Positions 1-7,332 of a DNA stretch of 64,000 nucleotides are shown here, piece by piece (position 1 is the first letter of the stretch; each line of letters begins with the position of its first letter). The stretch spans positions 124,001 through 188,000 of the forward strand of contig NZ_BAFT02000065.1 in assembly GCF_000308475.2 (NCBI RefSeq), given 5' to 3'. The DNA comes from Nocardia brasiliensis NBRC 14402 (GTDB lineage: Bacteria > Actinomycetota > Actinomycetes > Mycobacteriales > Mycobacteriaceae). The position numbers were made by a program, and so were the translations under genes. The notes below the pieces were generated by a model, which had not been told where the DNA came from, did not search any database, and saw nothing but the letters and a program-made list of their open reading frames with translations.

Positions 1-699
1 CGTGGTCACCACACCGTCCGAGCGCAACGGGCGCAGCGCCGCCAAGGTGTAGGTGGAGACCTCGTCGTCGACCCCCTCATCGCGCAGGATCCGGTGTCCC
101 CCAGTGTCTTCGCCGCCTCGATCGGGCCCGCGCAGACCGCGGCCCGGCGCGTCGATCACCCCGACCGGGATCACCTCGGCGGCGAACTTTCCCTGCCGCC
201 AGGCGCGCGCCGCCTTGCGGTGACTGGCCACCGCGAACTCGTCGGCGTCGGCCCGGCCGATGCCGTAGTAGCGTGCCAGGTCCTCGGCATTCGCCAGAAC
301 AGCGGCGTCGACCGGCCCGCCGGGACGAGCGTCGAGCGCCGGGGCGCATTCCACACCGCCCGCCACCACCACGTCGGCGGCCCCGGTCTGCACCATCATC
401 GCCGCCGTGAGCACCGCTTGCAGGCCGCTGCCGCAGCGCCGATCGGTGAGAAAGCCGGGCACGGCCAGCGGTAGACCCGCACCCCGCGCGGCCGTTCTAC
501 TCAGTTCGGGTCCGGCGGACAGCCCGCCGTCGACGCAGGCGAGCGCGACATCTTCGACCCGGGCCGGGTCGATGCCGGAACGTTCGACCACCGCGGCGAG
601 CACGGTCGAGGCCAGCCATTCCGGCGGCATCCCGGCCAGCGCGCCTCCTTCGATCCCGCTCGGCGTGCGGACCGGCGCGACGATCGCGGCTCTTCTCAC
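1..699 (-). CDS. Thiolase / acetyl-CoA acetyltransferase family, partial (C-terminus outside window)
   Basis: The first 233 codons of a thiolase-fold enzyme are present; the gene runs off the left edge. The N-terminus reads VRRAAIVAPVRTPSG, the usual thiolase opening. The nucleophile motif RCGSGLQA, which carries the acyl-accepting cysteine, lies near residue 90 and is followed by a Gly-rich VVVAGGVE segment. Thiolases either cleave 3-ketoacyl-CoA in beta-oxidation or condense two acetyl-CoA. The sequence shown does not separate these roles because the His and second-Cys motifs lie in the missing half. The start is GTG, with AGGAGAG placed 6-10 bases before it. It is divergent from the succinate dehydrogenase operon. 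Confidence 0.85.
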   Translation of the reverse strand, partial: MRRAAIVAPVRTPSGIEGGALAGMPPEWLASTVLAAVVERSGIDPARVEDVALACVDGGLSAGPELSRTAARGAGLPLAVPGFLTDRRCGSGLQAVLTAAMMVQTGAADVVVAGGVECAPALDARPGGPVDAAVLANAEDLARYYGIGRADADEFAVASHRKAARAWRQGKFAAEVIPVGVIDAPGRGLRGPDRGGEDTGGHRILRDEGVDDEVSTYTLAALRPLRSDGVVTT

Positions 700-1118
700 C
701 TGACTCTCCTTCCCCCGGCCGCGTCCGCACCCACCGGCACTGCCGGTCGTGCTCGACGCGGCCGCTGCCGTACACATCGGTGCACGTCAGCGGGTACATC
801 TCGGGGAAAGGTGACCACAGATTTGTTGCCGCCGTGTGACGATCGGCGCGTCATGATTTCAACCCGCGGTTTTGTTCCGGGCGAGCTTGCTCGAATCCTG
901 TTCCGTTTTAGTCGAGTTCGAAGTGTTTGCGGTCCGTTCACCGCTCTGCGCTGTCTGTTGAAGCGACATCGAATGTGGCGCAAATCACGGGCATCCCGGC
1001 GGGTCCGGAATGCCGGGACCCCGCTCGAGCGATAGCAGGGGTGTCGTATGGTGCTGGGCATCACATTCGATTGCAGAGGGAATCGATCCCCCCGCACAGC
1101 AGAGCGAGGCATCCACCT
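700..1118. other. Intergenic region between thiolase and sdh operon
   Basis: This 419-bp divergent spacer should hold the promoters of the thiolase gene (leftward) and the sdh operon (rightward). It is less GC-rich around 800-950. An inverted repeat (TCCCGGC at 994-1000 and GCCGGGA at 1012-1018) lies about 100 bp before the sdh anchor gene. An open frame at 811-1035 has no ribosome binding site and looks non-coding. I saw no clear CRP or other named operator. Confidence 0.5.
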
Positions 1119-1949
1119 GTGAGTGCCGCACCGACCGCCACCCCGGAGACGGGGACCGGCGTCTTCAGCAAGACCAGGGCCCGAATCTCCGAGCGCACGC
1201 TGCGTACCGATCGATGGTGGGTACCGCCGTTGATCACGGTGCTCGGGCTCGGCGCGTTCGTCATCTACGCGACGATCAGATCCTATGTGCGAACGGCATA
1301 TTGGGTACCGGACTACCACTACCTGACGCCGTTCTATTCGCCGTGCCTGAGCACCTCGTGCGTCGAGGGGTCCAGTCACTTCGGCACGCCGTTCGGCGAC
1401 CTGCCCGCGATCCTGCCGCTCGGCTTCGTCGTGCTGCCGTTCCTGCTCGGCTTCCGTTTGACCTGCTACTACTACCGCAAGGCCTATTACCGGGCCGTGT
1501 GGTTCTCCCCGCCCGCCTGCGCGGTCGCCGAGCCGCACGCCAAGTACACCGGCGAGACCCGGTTGCCGCTGATCATCCAGAACGCGCACCGCTACTTCTT
1601 CTATGTGGCGCTGCTCGTTTCGGTGATCAACACCTACGACGCGGCGGTCGCGTTCCACGGCAAGGACGGCGGTTTCGGTTTCGGCCTCGGCAATATCGTG
1701 CTGTGGGTCAACGTGATCCTGCTGTGGGCCTACACCCTGTCCTGCCATTCCTGCCGGCATATCGCGGGCGGTCGGCTCAAGAACTTCTCCGCGCATCCGG
1801 TGCGCTATTGGTTCTGGACCCAGGTCTCCAAATTGAACACCCGGCACATGGCGCTGGCCTGGACCACGCTCGGCACCCTCGTGCTGACCGACTTCTACGT
1901 CATGTTGGTGGCCAGCAAGACGATTTCGGACTTGCGGTTCATCAACTGA
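1119..1949 (+). CDS. Succinate dehydrogenase membrane anchor subunit (Sdh1 type, single fused anchor)
   Basis: This 276-residue integral membrane protein precedes the SdhA and SdhB subunits. It has hydrophobic segments near residues 35-52, 97-113, 158-175, 188-207 and 246-264. It resembles the single membrane anchor of the mycobacterial Sdh1 complex (the Rv0249c type), which passes electrons from succinate oxidation to menaquinone. Cys76 and Cys81 lie in a PFYSPCLSTSC loop. A Cys/His cluster, LSCHSCRHIAGG (Cys209, His210, Cys212, His214), ends the fourth segment. In a mycobacterial homologue a membrane-embedded Rieske-type Fe-S cluster has been described, and this cluster is the candidate site here (inference). 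The start is taken as GTG, with a GAGG about 10 bases upstream. Longer open frames upstream lack membrane-protein character. Confidence 0.85.
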   Translation: MSAAPTATPETGTGVFSKTRARISERTLRTDRWWVPPLITVLGLGAFVIYATIRSYVRTAYWVPDYHYLTPFYSPCLSTSCVEGSSHFGTPFGDLPAILPLGFVVLPFLLGFRLTCYYYRKAYYRAVWFSPPACAVAEPHAKYTGETRLPLIIQNAHRYFFYVALLVSVINTYDAAVAFHGKDGGFGFGLGNIVLWVNVILLWAYTLSCHSCRHIAGGRLKNFSAHPVRYWFWTQVSKLNTRHMALAWTTLGTLVLTDFYVMLVASKTISDLRFIN

Positions 1950-1979
1950 TCCGCCTCAACCCCAGGAGTATTCGCGGCC

Positions 1980-3920
1980 ATGCCAGAAGTGGAACGGCAC
2001 AAGTACGACGTCGTCGTGATCGGAGCCGGTGGCGCCGGATTGCGCGCGGTGATCGAGGCCAGAGAACACGGCCATTCCGTCGCGGTGGTGTGCAAATCCT
2101 TGTTCGGCAAGGCGCACACCGTGATGGCCGAAGGCGGCTGCGCCGCGTCGATGGGTAATGCCAACGAGAAGGACAACTGGCAGACCCATTTCAAGGACAC
2201 GATGCGCGGCGGCAAGTTCCTGAACAACTGGCGCATGGCCGAACTGCATGCCCAGGAGGCGCCCGACCGGGTGTGGGAGCTGGAAACCTATGGGGCGCTG
2301 TTCGATCGGACCGCCGACGGCCGGATCAGCCAGCGCAACTTCGGTGGTCACACCTACCCGCGGCTCGCGCACGTGGGCGACCGGACCGGCCTGGAGATCA
2401 TCCGCACCATGCAGCAGAAGATCGTCTCGCTGCAGCAGGAGGACTTCGCGGCGACCGGCGACTACGAGGCGCGGATCAAGGTCTTCTCCGAGTGCACGAT
2501 CACCGAGCTCCTCAAGGACGGCGACCGCATCTCCGGCGCGTTCGGCTACTGGCGCGAATCCGGCCGTTTCATCCTGTTCGAAACGCCCGCAGTGGTTTTG
2601 GCCACCGGCGGCATCGGCAAGTCGTACAAGGTGACCTCGAATTCGTGGGAGTACACCGGTGACGGTCACGCGCTCGCGCTGCGCGCCGGGGCGACGCTGA
2701 TCAACATGGAGTTCCTGCAGTTCCACCCGACCGGCATGGTCTGGCCGCCGAGCGTCAAGGGCATCCTGGTCACCGAGGGTGTGCGCGGTGACGGCGGGGT
2801 GCTCAAGAACACCGAAGGCAAGCGGTTCATGTTCGACTACATCCCGCCGGTCTTCAAGGGGCAGTACGCCGAGACCGAGGAAGAAGCCGATCAGTGGTTG
2901 CGCGACAACGATTCCGCGCGCCGCACGCCCGACCTGCTGCCCCGCGACGAGGTCGCGCGGGCGATCAACGAGGAGGTCAAGGCCGGACGCGGTACCCCGC
3001 ACGGCGGCGTGTTCCTCGATATCGCCTCGCGGATGCCCGCCGAGGAGATCGTGCGACGACTGCCCTCCATGCACCACCAGTTCAAAGAGCTCGCCGACGT
3101 GGACATCACGAAGGAGCCGATGGAGGTCGGCCCGACCTGTCACTACGTGATGGGCGGCGTCGAGGTCGATCCCGATACCGGCGCGGCAACGGTGCCCGGG
3201 TTGTTCGCGGCCGGTGAGTGTTCCGGCGGCATGCACGGCTCCAACCGGCTGGGCGGCAACTCGCTGTCGGATCTGCTGGTGTTCGGCCGCCGGGCCGGCC
3301 TGGGCGCGGCCGCGTACGTCGAGCGGCTCACCGAACGTCCCGCGGTCTCGGATGCCGATATCAGCGCGGCGGCGAAAGTCGCTCTGGCACCGTTCGATCC
3401 GCCGGCCGAGGGCGCGGGCGAGAACCCGTACACCCTGCACACCGATCTGCAGCAGACGATGAACGACCTGGTCGGCATCATCCGCAAGGAGCACGAGGTG
3501 CGCGAGGCGCTCACCAAGCTCGACGAACTGCGTGCCCGGTTCAAGCAGGTCACCGTGGAGGGGCACCGCCAGTTCAACCCGGGCTGGCACCTCGCCCTCG
3601 ACCTGGAGAACATGCTGCTGGTCAGCGAGTGCGTGGCGAAGGCGGCGCTGCTGCGCACCGAGAGCCGCGGCGGGCACACCCGCGACGATCATCCCTCGAT
3701 GGATGCCGACTGGCGGAACAAGCTGCTGGTCTGCGCGGTGGATCAGAGCACGGCGGACCAGGCCATCCCCGACGTCACAGTGACGCCGAAGGACCAGGTT
3801 CCGATGCGGCCGGAGCTGCTCGCCCTTTTCGATCTCGGCGAGCTCGAAAAGTACTACACCCCGGCCGAACTCGCCGGGCACCCGGCGACAGCCGGGAATT
3901 CGACAGAGCGAGAGGCGTAG
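1980..3920 (+). CDS. sdhA: Succinate dehydrogenase flavoprotein subunit
   Basis: This 646-residue subunit oxidises succinate to fumarate with covalently bound FAD. The N-terminal FAD motif VVVIGAGGAGLRAV is at about residues 11-24. AEGGCAASMGN follows, and a second FAD-contacting stretch, HGSNRLGGNSLSDLLVFG, is near residue 419. The C-terminal helical domain carries the usual ESRGGHTRDDHP signature. The length matches the long mycobacterial Sdh1 flavoprotein rather than the roughly 590-residue enterobacterial one. It sits 30 bp after the anchor gene and 2 bp before sdhB, in anchor-A-B order. The succinate dehydrogenase role is preferred over fumarate reductase from the overall resemblance to Sdh1, but reversibility cannot be excluded. 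Confidence 0.95.
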   Translation: MPEVERHKYDVVVIGAGGAGLRAVIEAREHGHSVAVVCKSLFGKAHTVMAEGGCAASMGNANEKDNWQTHFKDTMRGGKFLNNWRMAELHAQEAPDRVWELETYGALFDRTADGRISQRNFGGHTYPRLAHVGDRTGLEIIRTMQQKIVSLQQEDFAATGDYEARIKVFSECTITELLKDGDRISGAFGYWRESGRFILFETPAVVLATGGIGKSYKVTSNSWEYTGDGHALALRAGATLINMEFLQFHPTGMVWPPSVKGILVTEGVRGDGGVLKNTEGKRFMFDYIPPVFKGQYAETEEEADQWLRDNDSARRTPDLLPRDEVARAINEEVKAGRGTPHGGVFLDIASRMPAEEIVRRLPSMHHQFKELADVDITKEPMEVGPTCHYVMGGVEVDPDTGAATVPGLFAAGECSGGMHGSNRLGGNSLSDLLVFGRRAGLGAAAYVERLTERPAVSDADISAAAKVALAPFDPPAEGAGENPYTLHTDLQQTMNDLVGIIRKEHEVREALTKLDELRARFKQVTVEGHRQFNPGWHLALDLENMLLVSECVAKAALLRTESRGGHTRDDHPSMDADWRNKLLVCAVDQSTADQAIPDVTVTPKDQVPMRPELLALFDLGELEKYYTPAELAGHPATAGNSTEREA

Positions 3921-3922
3921 CG

Positions 3923-4669
3923 ATGGGTTACGACGCCAAATTCCGCGTATGGCGCGGCGATCTCGAGGGCGGCGAACTGCACGACTTCACCGTGGCGGTG
4001 AACGAGGGCGAGGTGGTGCTCGACATCATCCACCGGCTGCAGGCGACGCAGGCCCCCGATCTGGCCGTGCGCTGGAACTGCAAGGCGGGCAAGTGCGGAT
4101 CGTGCTCGGCCGAGGTGAACGGGCGGCCGCGACTGCTGTGCATGACCCGGATGTCCACCTTCACCGAGGCCGAGGTCATCACGGTGACCCCGATGCGCAC
4201 CTTCCCGGTGATCAAGGATCTGGTCACCGACGTCTCCTTCAATTACCAGAAGGCGCGCGAGATTCCGTCGTTCACCCCACCCGCGGATCTGAAGCCGGGC
4301 GACTACCGGATGAAGCAGGTGGACGTCGAGCGCTCGCAGGAGTTCCGCAAGTGCATCGAATGCTTCCTGTGCCAGAACACCTGCCACGTGGTGCGTGACC
4401 ACGAGGAGAACAAGAAGTCGTTCGCCGGGCCGCGGTTCCTGATGCGGATCGCCGAGCTGGAGATGCATCCGCTCGACGTCGGCGACCGGCGCAACCTGGC
4501 GCAGGACGAGCAGGGCCTCGGCCTCTGCAATATCACCAAATGCTGTACCGAGGTCTGCCCGGAACATATCAAGATCACCGACAACGCGTTGATCCCGATG
4601 AAAGAGCGCGTGGCCGACCGGAAATACGATCCGCTGGTGTGGTTGGGCAACAAGCTGTTCCGCCGCTGA
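3923..4669 (+). CDS. sdhB: Succinate dehydrogenase iron-sulfur subunit
   Basis: This 248-residue subunit carries electrons from the flavoprotein to the membrane anchor. The N-terminal ferredoxin domain holds the [2Fe-2S] ligands Cys53, Cys58, Cys61 and Cys73 (WNCKAGKCGSC, then LLC). The C-terminal half holds the two other cluster motifs, CIECFLCQNTC and CNITKCCTEVCPEH, which ligate the [4Fe-4S] and [3Fe-4S] centres. The ATG is two bases after the sdhA stop, so the two are surely co-transcribed and probably translationally coupled. The operon ends in a strong hairpin 11 bp downstream. No fourth subunit gene follows, which fits a single fused anchor. Confidence 0.95.
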   Translation: MGYDAKFRVWRGDLEGGELHDFTVAVNEGEVVLDIIHRLQATQAPDLAVRWNCKAGKCGSCSAEVNGRPRLLCMTRMSTFTEAEVITVTPMRTFPVIKDLVTDVSFNYQKAREIPSFTPPADLKPGDYRMKQVDVERSQEFRKCIECFLCQNTCHVVRDHEENKKSFAGPRFLMRIAELEMHPLDVGDRRNLAQDEQGLGLCNITKCCTEVCPEHIKITDNALIPMKERVADRKYDPLVWLGNKLFRR

Positions 4670-4679
4670 AATACCCGAA

Positions 4680-4714
4680 TGCGCACCGGCCGAGACATTC
4701 TCGGCCGGTGCGCA
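4680..4714. terminator. Bidirectional hairpin terminator after sdhB
   Basis: A perfect stem of about 16 bp (4680-4695 pairing with 4699-4714) closes on a CAT loop. It lies between the sdhB stop and the end of a convergent small membrane-protein gene. There is no long T tract on the plus strand, which is common in high-GC actinobacteria. Confidence 0.75.
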
Positions 4715-4735
4715 GTGCTATTTCCGGGCCGCCTA

Positions 4736-4933
4736 TTACAAGATCGCGACCACGCCGAGGGCCACCACCCACACCAGCGCCCCGACCAGTAACGCCTGTA
4801 CCAGTGAACCGGTGAGGAGGAAGACGCCGATCGATGTCACCGCGAACAACAACGTGACGATCAGCCATTCCACCCAATCGCCCGGACGCAATTTCTTGTA
4901 CGGGGAGTGGGAGTTCTTCAACCCACGGTCCAT
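4736..4933 (-). CDS. Small two-helix membrane protein, function unknown
   Basis: This is a 65-residue protein with a short polar N-terminus (MDRGLKNSHSPYKKLRPGDW) and two hydrophobic segments, WLIVTLLFAVTSIGVFLLTG and LVQALLVGALVWVVALGVVAIL. The second ends at the C-terminus. It is convergent to sdhB and shares the terminator hairpin. I do not recognise a family. A TTG start 18 bases further upstream is possible. Coding status rests on the clear two-helix pattern and the tidy intergenic placement. Confidence 0.6.
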   Translation of the reverse strand: MDRGLKNSHSPYKKLRPGDWVEWLIVTLLFAVTSIGVFLLTGSLVQALLVGALVWVVALGVVAIL

Positions 4934-5033
4934 AAAGCATGGGCTACCCAAATGTTATCCAAGCGAAACGCGCTACTACGGCGCGCCGACGAGCCCGGCC
5001 CGCATCCGCCGCGGCCGGGCTGCCCTGGCGTGG

Positions 5034-5258
5034 CTATTGGGGCCGGTCGAACTCGCCGTCTTGGACGCCCGCGGTGAACGCCGCCCACTCGGCGGGTGTG
5101 AAGACCAGCACGGGGCCGTCCGGATTCTTGCCGTCACGCAGGGCGACGTGCCCCTCGGCCAGCAGCGCCACCTCGACGCTGTCGTTACCCGCCGTTGCGC
5201 CCGCCGTGCGCCAGGTCGCGCCGGACAGGTCGACATTCGCACCACTGTTGACACTCAC
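5034..5258 (-). CDS. DUF397 domain protein (copy 1 of first XRE/DUF397 module)
   Basis: This is a 74-residue DUF397 protein. The family pattern is visible: an N-terminal Trp/Thr-rich strand (LSGATWRTA), SVEVALL, VALRDGKNPDGPVLVFTPAEWAAFTAGVQDGEFD. DUF397 proteins are small acidic partners of XRE regulators with a DUF5753 domain, the WhiJ-associated type in Streptomyces. The start is GTG with GGAG eight bases upstream. It lies 30 bp after another DUF397 gene, which overlaps the XRE regulator gene, so the three look like one operon. The two DUF397 proteins differ enough that this is not a recent duplication. Confidence 0.85.
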   Translation of the reverse strand: MSVNSGANVDLSGATWRTAGATAGNDSVEVALLAEGHVALRDGKNPDGPVLVFTPAEWAAFTAGVQDGEFDRPQ

Positions 5259-5288
5259 GAGTCGAACTCCTTGCTCAGCGCCACGCGC

Positions 5289-5492
5289 TCAGGCGCGGGT
5301 GAATTCGCCGCCGGCCACACCGGAGGTGAATATGTCCCATTCCGCGGGGGTGAAAACCAGGGCCGGGCCGCCGGGATTCTTGCTGTCGCGCACGCCGACC
5401 TGTCCGCCGTCGAGGAAGGCCACCTCGACACAATCCTTGCTACCACTGCGGGTGCTCGTAAACCACTGCGCCCCAGCCAGATCGATACTCAT
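5289..5492 (-). CDS. DUF397 domain protein (copy 2 of first XRE/DUF397 module)
   Basis: This is a 67-residue DUF397 protein with the core AQWFTSTRSGSKDCVEVAFL, VGVRDSKNPGGPALVFTPAEWDIFTSGVAGGEF. The ATG is preceded by GAAGGAG. The first four bases (ATGA) overlap the stop of the upstream XRE regulator, the arrangement expected for paired regulator and partner. In characterised Streptomyces pairs the DUF397 protein antagonises or tunes the DNA-binding partner; that role is inferred here from family and position. Confidence 0.88.
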   Translation of the reverse strand: MSIDLAGAQWFTSTRSGSKDCVEVAFLDGGQVGVRDSKNPGGPALVFTPAEWDIFTSGVAGGEFTRA

Positions 5493-6442
5493 GCCGCAAA
5501 CTCCTTCGCTACCTGCCGGAGCAGATGTCTACTGGTTTGAATATCCAGCGCGGCGCGCTGGAGGCACGCGTGTGCCCGATGGTACCGCTGCACGTCGACC
5601 GGTCTTTCGAGGTAGAGATCCCCGGTGAAGCCTTCTACATACACAACTGGGGGCTCTACCGGATGTCCCTTGCTATCTGTGCCGAACTCGAGCACGGTGA
5701 AAGGCCCCGTGGAATCTCCGAGCGGAATGCCGGCCGCGAACGGCAGGATACGCACAGCAACATTGTCGTTGGTACTCAAATCCGCAAGATGTCGTAGCTG
5801 CGCCGCCATCACTTTGGCGCCACCGACCACGCGGCGCAAAACCGACTCGTGCAACACCACGGCAACGGTCGCGGGGGAGGCCCGCCGTGAGATCAGGGCC
5901 TGGCGCTGTAACCGCAATTGCACCCGGCGTTCCAGTTCCGCCTCGGAATCACCCGGGTAGCCGAGGCGATGCAGCGCCTTTGCGTAATCCGCGGTTTGCA
6001 GCAAACCCAGCACCAGTTCAGACTGATAGGAACTGAGTTGCTGGGCCGATGCCTCCAAACCCACGTAGACATCGAAGTTTTCGGGTATCAGGTCGCCGTA
6101 GGCGTGCCACCAGCTCTTGACCGCGGCCTGCTGGGCCAAGCCCTTGAGACCGTCGGCCAGCTCGTCCGGAATACCATAGATGCGGCACAGCTCTTGGATA
6201 TCGATGGTGCGGATGCGGTCGGCCTGTCCCTTCTCCAACCGCTGCAAAGTGCTTGCGCCCCACTCCATCAGCCGCGAGGCCTCGGCGATGGTGAGACCCG
6301 CCTGGGTGCGCCAATCGCGCAGGTACCGGCCCAGCTGCCGGCGCGGTAGGGTAGAGGAAGCGCTCTCGGTACCGGACGGTCTGTCGTGATTTCCGGACAC
6401 TCGCTCCGAACTCGTTGACGCTCTTGCCGAACTCGCTGACAC
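5489..6442 (-). CDS. XRE-family regulator with DUF5753 domain (WhiJ-like)
   Basis: This is a 317-residue transcription regulator. After a Ser-rich N-terminus, a Cro/C1 helix-turn-helix spans about residues 35-90 (LGRYLRDWRTQAGLTIAEASRLMEWGASTLQRLEKGQ). The DUF5753 region follows (LSSYQSELVLGLLQTADYAKALHR, then LPFAAGIPLGDSTGPFTVLEF). These proteins form pairs with DUF397 partners in actinobacteria and control development or metabolism. The GTG start has GGAG six bases upstream. Two near-identical 14-base repeats (6406-6419 and 6427-6440) lie in the first codons. Two DUF397 genes follow in overlap, and two small genes are divergent, so the 270-bp spacer may be its operator region. Confidence 0.88.
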   Translation of the reverse strand: MSASSARASTSSERVSGNHDRPSGTESASSTLPRRQLGRYLRDWRTQAGLTIAEASRLMEWGASTLQRLEKGQADRIRTIDIQELCRIYGIPDELADGLKGLAQQAAVKSWWHAYGDLIPENFDVYVGLEASAQQLSSYQSELVLGLLQTADYAKALHRLGYPGDSEAELERRVQLRLQRQALISRRASPATVAVVLHESVLRRVVGGAKVMAAQLRHLADLSTNDNVAVRILPFAAGIPLGDSTGPFTVLEFGTDSKGHPVEPPVVYVEGFTGDLYLERPVDVQRYHRAHACLQRAALDIQTSRHLLRQVAKEFAA

Positions 6443-6712
6443 AGCACGCTCCGTTCTGTGTTCGGCTGCTCACCCGCGGGCAGGCGGGGGCAACCAGCAA
6501 GCTCGGTTCCCCGTCACTTCGCTTGGGCAGCGGGCTCTTTCGTCCACTATGGAGAATCCTGCCCTCCCGGCTGGTTTTCGTGCTGGGAATTCGCGCGAAA
6601 TTTTTGGATATCCATCGCGGGCGTTGTTTCACCTCCCCGGCAATGGTGTGCTGGAAGTATGCCCGGCGTTGTCCGAGCACTCACCAGGAGTCGCCCGCAG
6701 GAACGAGGAGTC

Positions 6713-7033
6713 ATGGCTGTACATGTCATTGCGTCGTCCTTGATGACCAGCGATCTCACTACGCACCGAGCACGCAGCGTCGGAGACGGCAGCTGGGTGG
6801 TGTCCTACCTGCCCGGCCGCACGCTGACGTGTGCGCAGGCCGTGGCCGCGCTGCGGGTTGCCGAAGTGGTGCCGGCGCTGCTGGACGTGGTCGGCGACCT
6901 CGCCGACGAGGTCGGGCTCACCGCGCTGGAGGCGGTCGGGATGGCGGTGCGGCAATCATCCTGGGAAACCGAGCATCCGGTTCCGTCGCGACATCGGTGG
7001 CGAGCCACCGCCCAGCCGGCGGGAGTCGCCTGA
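6713..7033 (+). CDS. Small conserved actinobacterial protein divergent from XRE/DUF397 module
   Basis: This is a 106-residue protein with the core GDGSWVVSYLPGRTLTCAQAVAALRVAEVV, a pattern I associate with short actinobacterial proteins of unknown function often found near XRE regulators. It has no signal peptide or membrane segment. The ATG has GAACGAGGAG just upstream. Its stop overlaps the next start (TGATG), so both are translated from one message. It is transcribed away from the XRE gene, suggesting shared control. No function can be assigned. Confidence 0.7.
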   Translation: MAVHVIASSLMTSDLTTHRARSVGDGSWVVSYLPGRTLTCAQAVAALRVAEVVPALLDVVGDLADEVGLTALEAVGMAVRQSSWETEHPVPSRHRWRATAQPAGVA

Positions 7034-7239
7034 TGCAGCTCACCAACCTGAACATGCATGTGGCGGCGATGCTGGCCTGCGGCGCCGACCCCGGCATCAT
7101 GACCGTCGAACAAGCCCACGCGGCAATGCAATTGCATCTCGACTGCACCGTGGACCGCTGCCGCGTGCGGCGGCGCGCCCGGACCACGCTGGTCGAGGAG
7201 GGTCGCTGCGTGCTGGACGAACGCGCACTGCCCTGCTGA
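7033..7239 (+). CDS. Small conserved protein with Cys-x4-Cys motif
   Basis: This is a 68-residue protein overlapping the previous gene by one base. The C-terminal half, LDCTVDRCRVRRRARTTLVEEGRCVLDERALPC, has a conserved-looking CTVDRC pair and a basic stretch. This could suit metal or nucleic-acid contact, but there is no direct evidence. It is probably co-regulated with the upstream partner and, through the divergent spacer, with the XRE/DUF397 module. Confidence 0.65.
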   Translation: MQLTNLNMHVAAMLACGADPGIMTVEQAHAAMQLHLDCTVDRCRVRRRARTTLVEEGRCVLDERALPC

Positions 7240-7332
7240 GCCCGCTGCGCGCCCGCGCGATCTGAGCCGAACTCGCGCCGATCCGTTACCGTTGCCTGCG
7301 CGATGAGGTGTGTGCGGGAGAGGCGAACTCTG

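Noticed and set aside
835..855. CRP-like TGTGA half-site
   Set aside because: No matching TCACA at the required six-base spacing.
811..1035. Small plus-strand frame before the sdh operon
   Set aside because: It has no ribosome site, no conserved pattern, and lies in the AT-richer divergent promoter region.
1956..3881. Minus-strand open frame of 641 codons opposite sdhA
   Set aside because: It is a shadow of the sdhA coding strand with no domain evidence.
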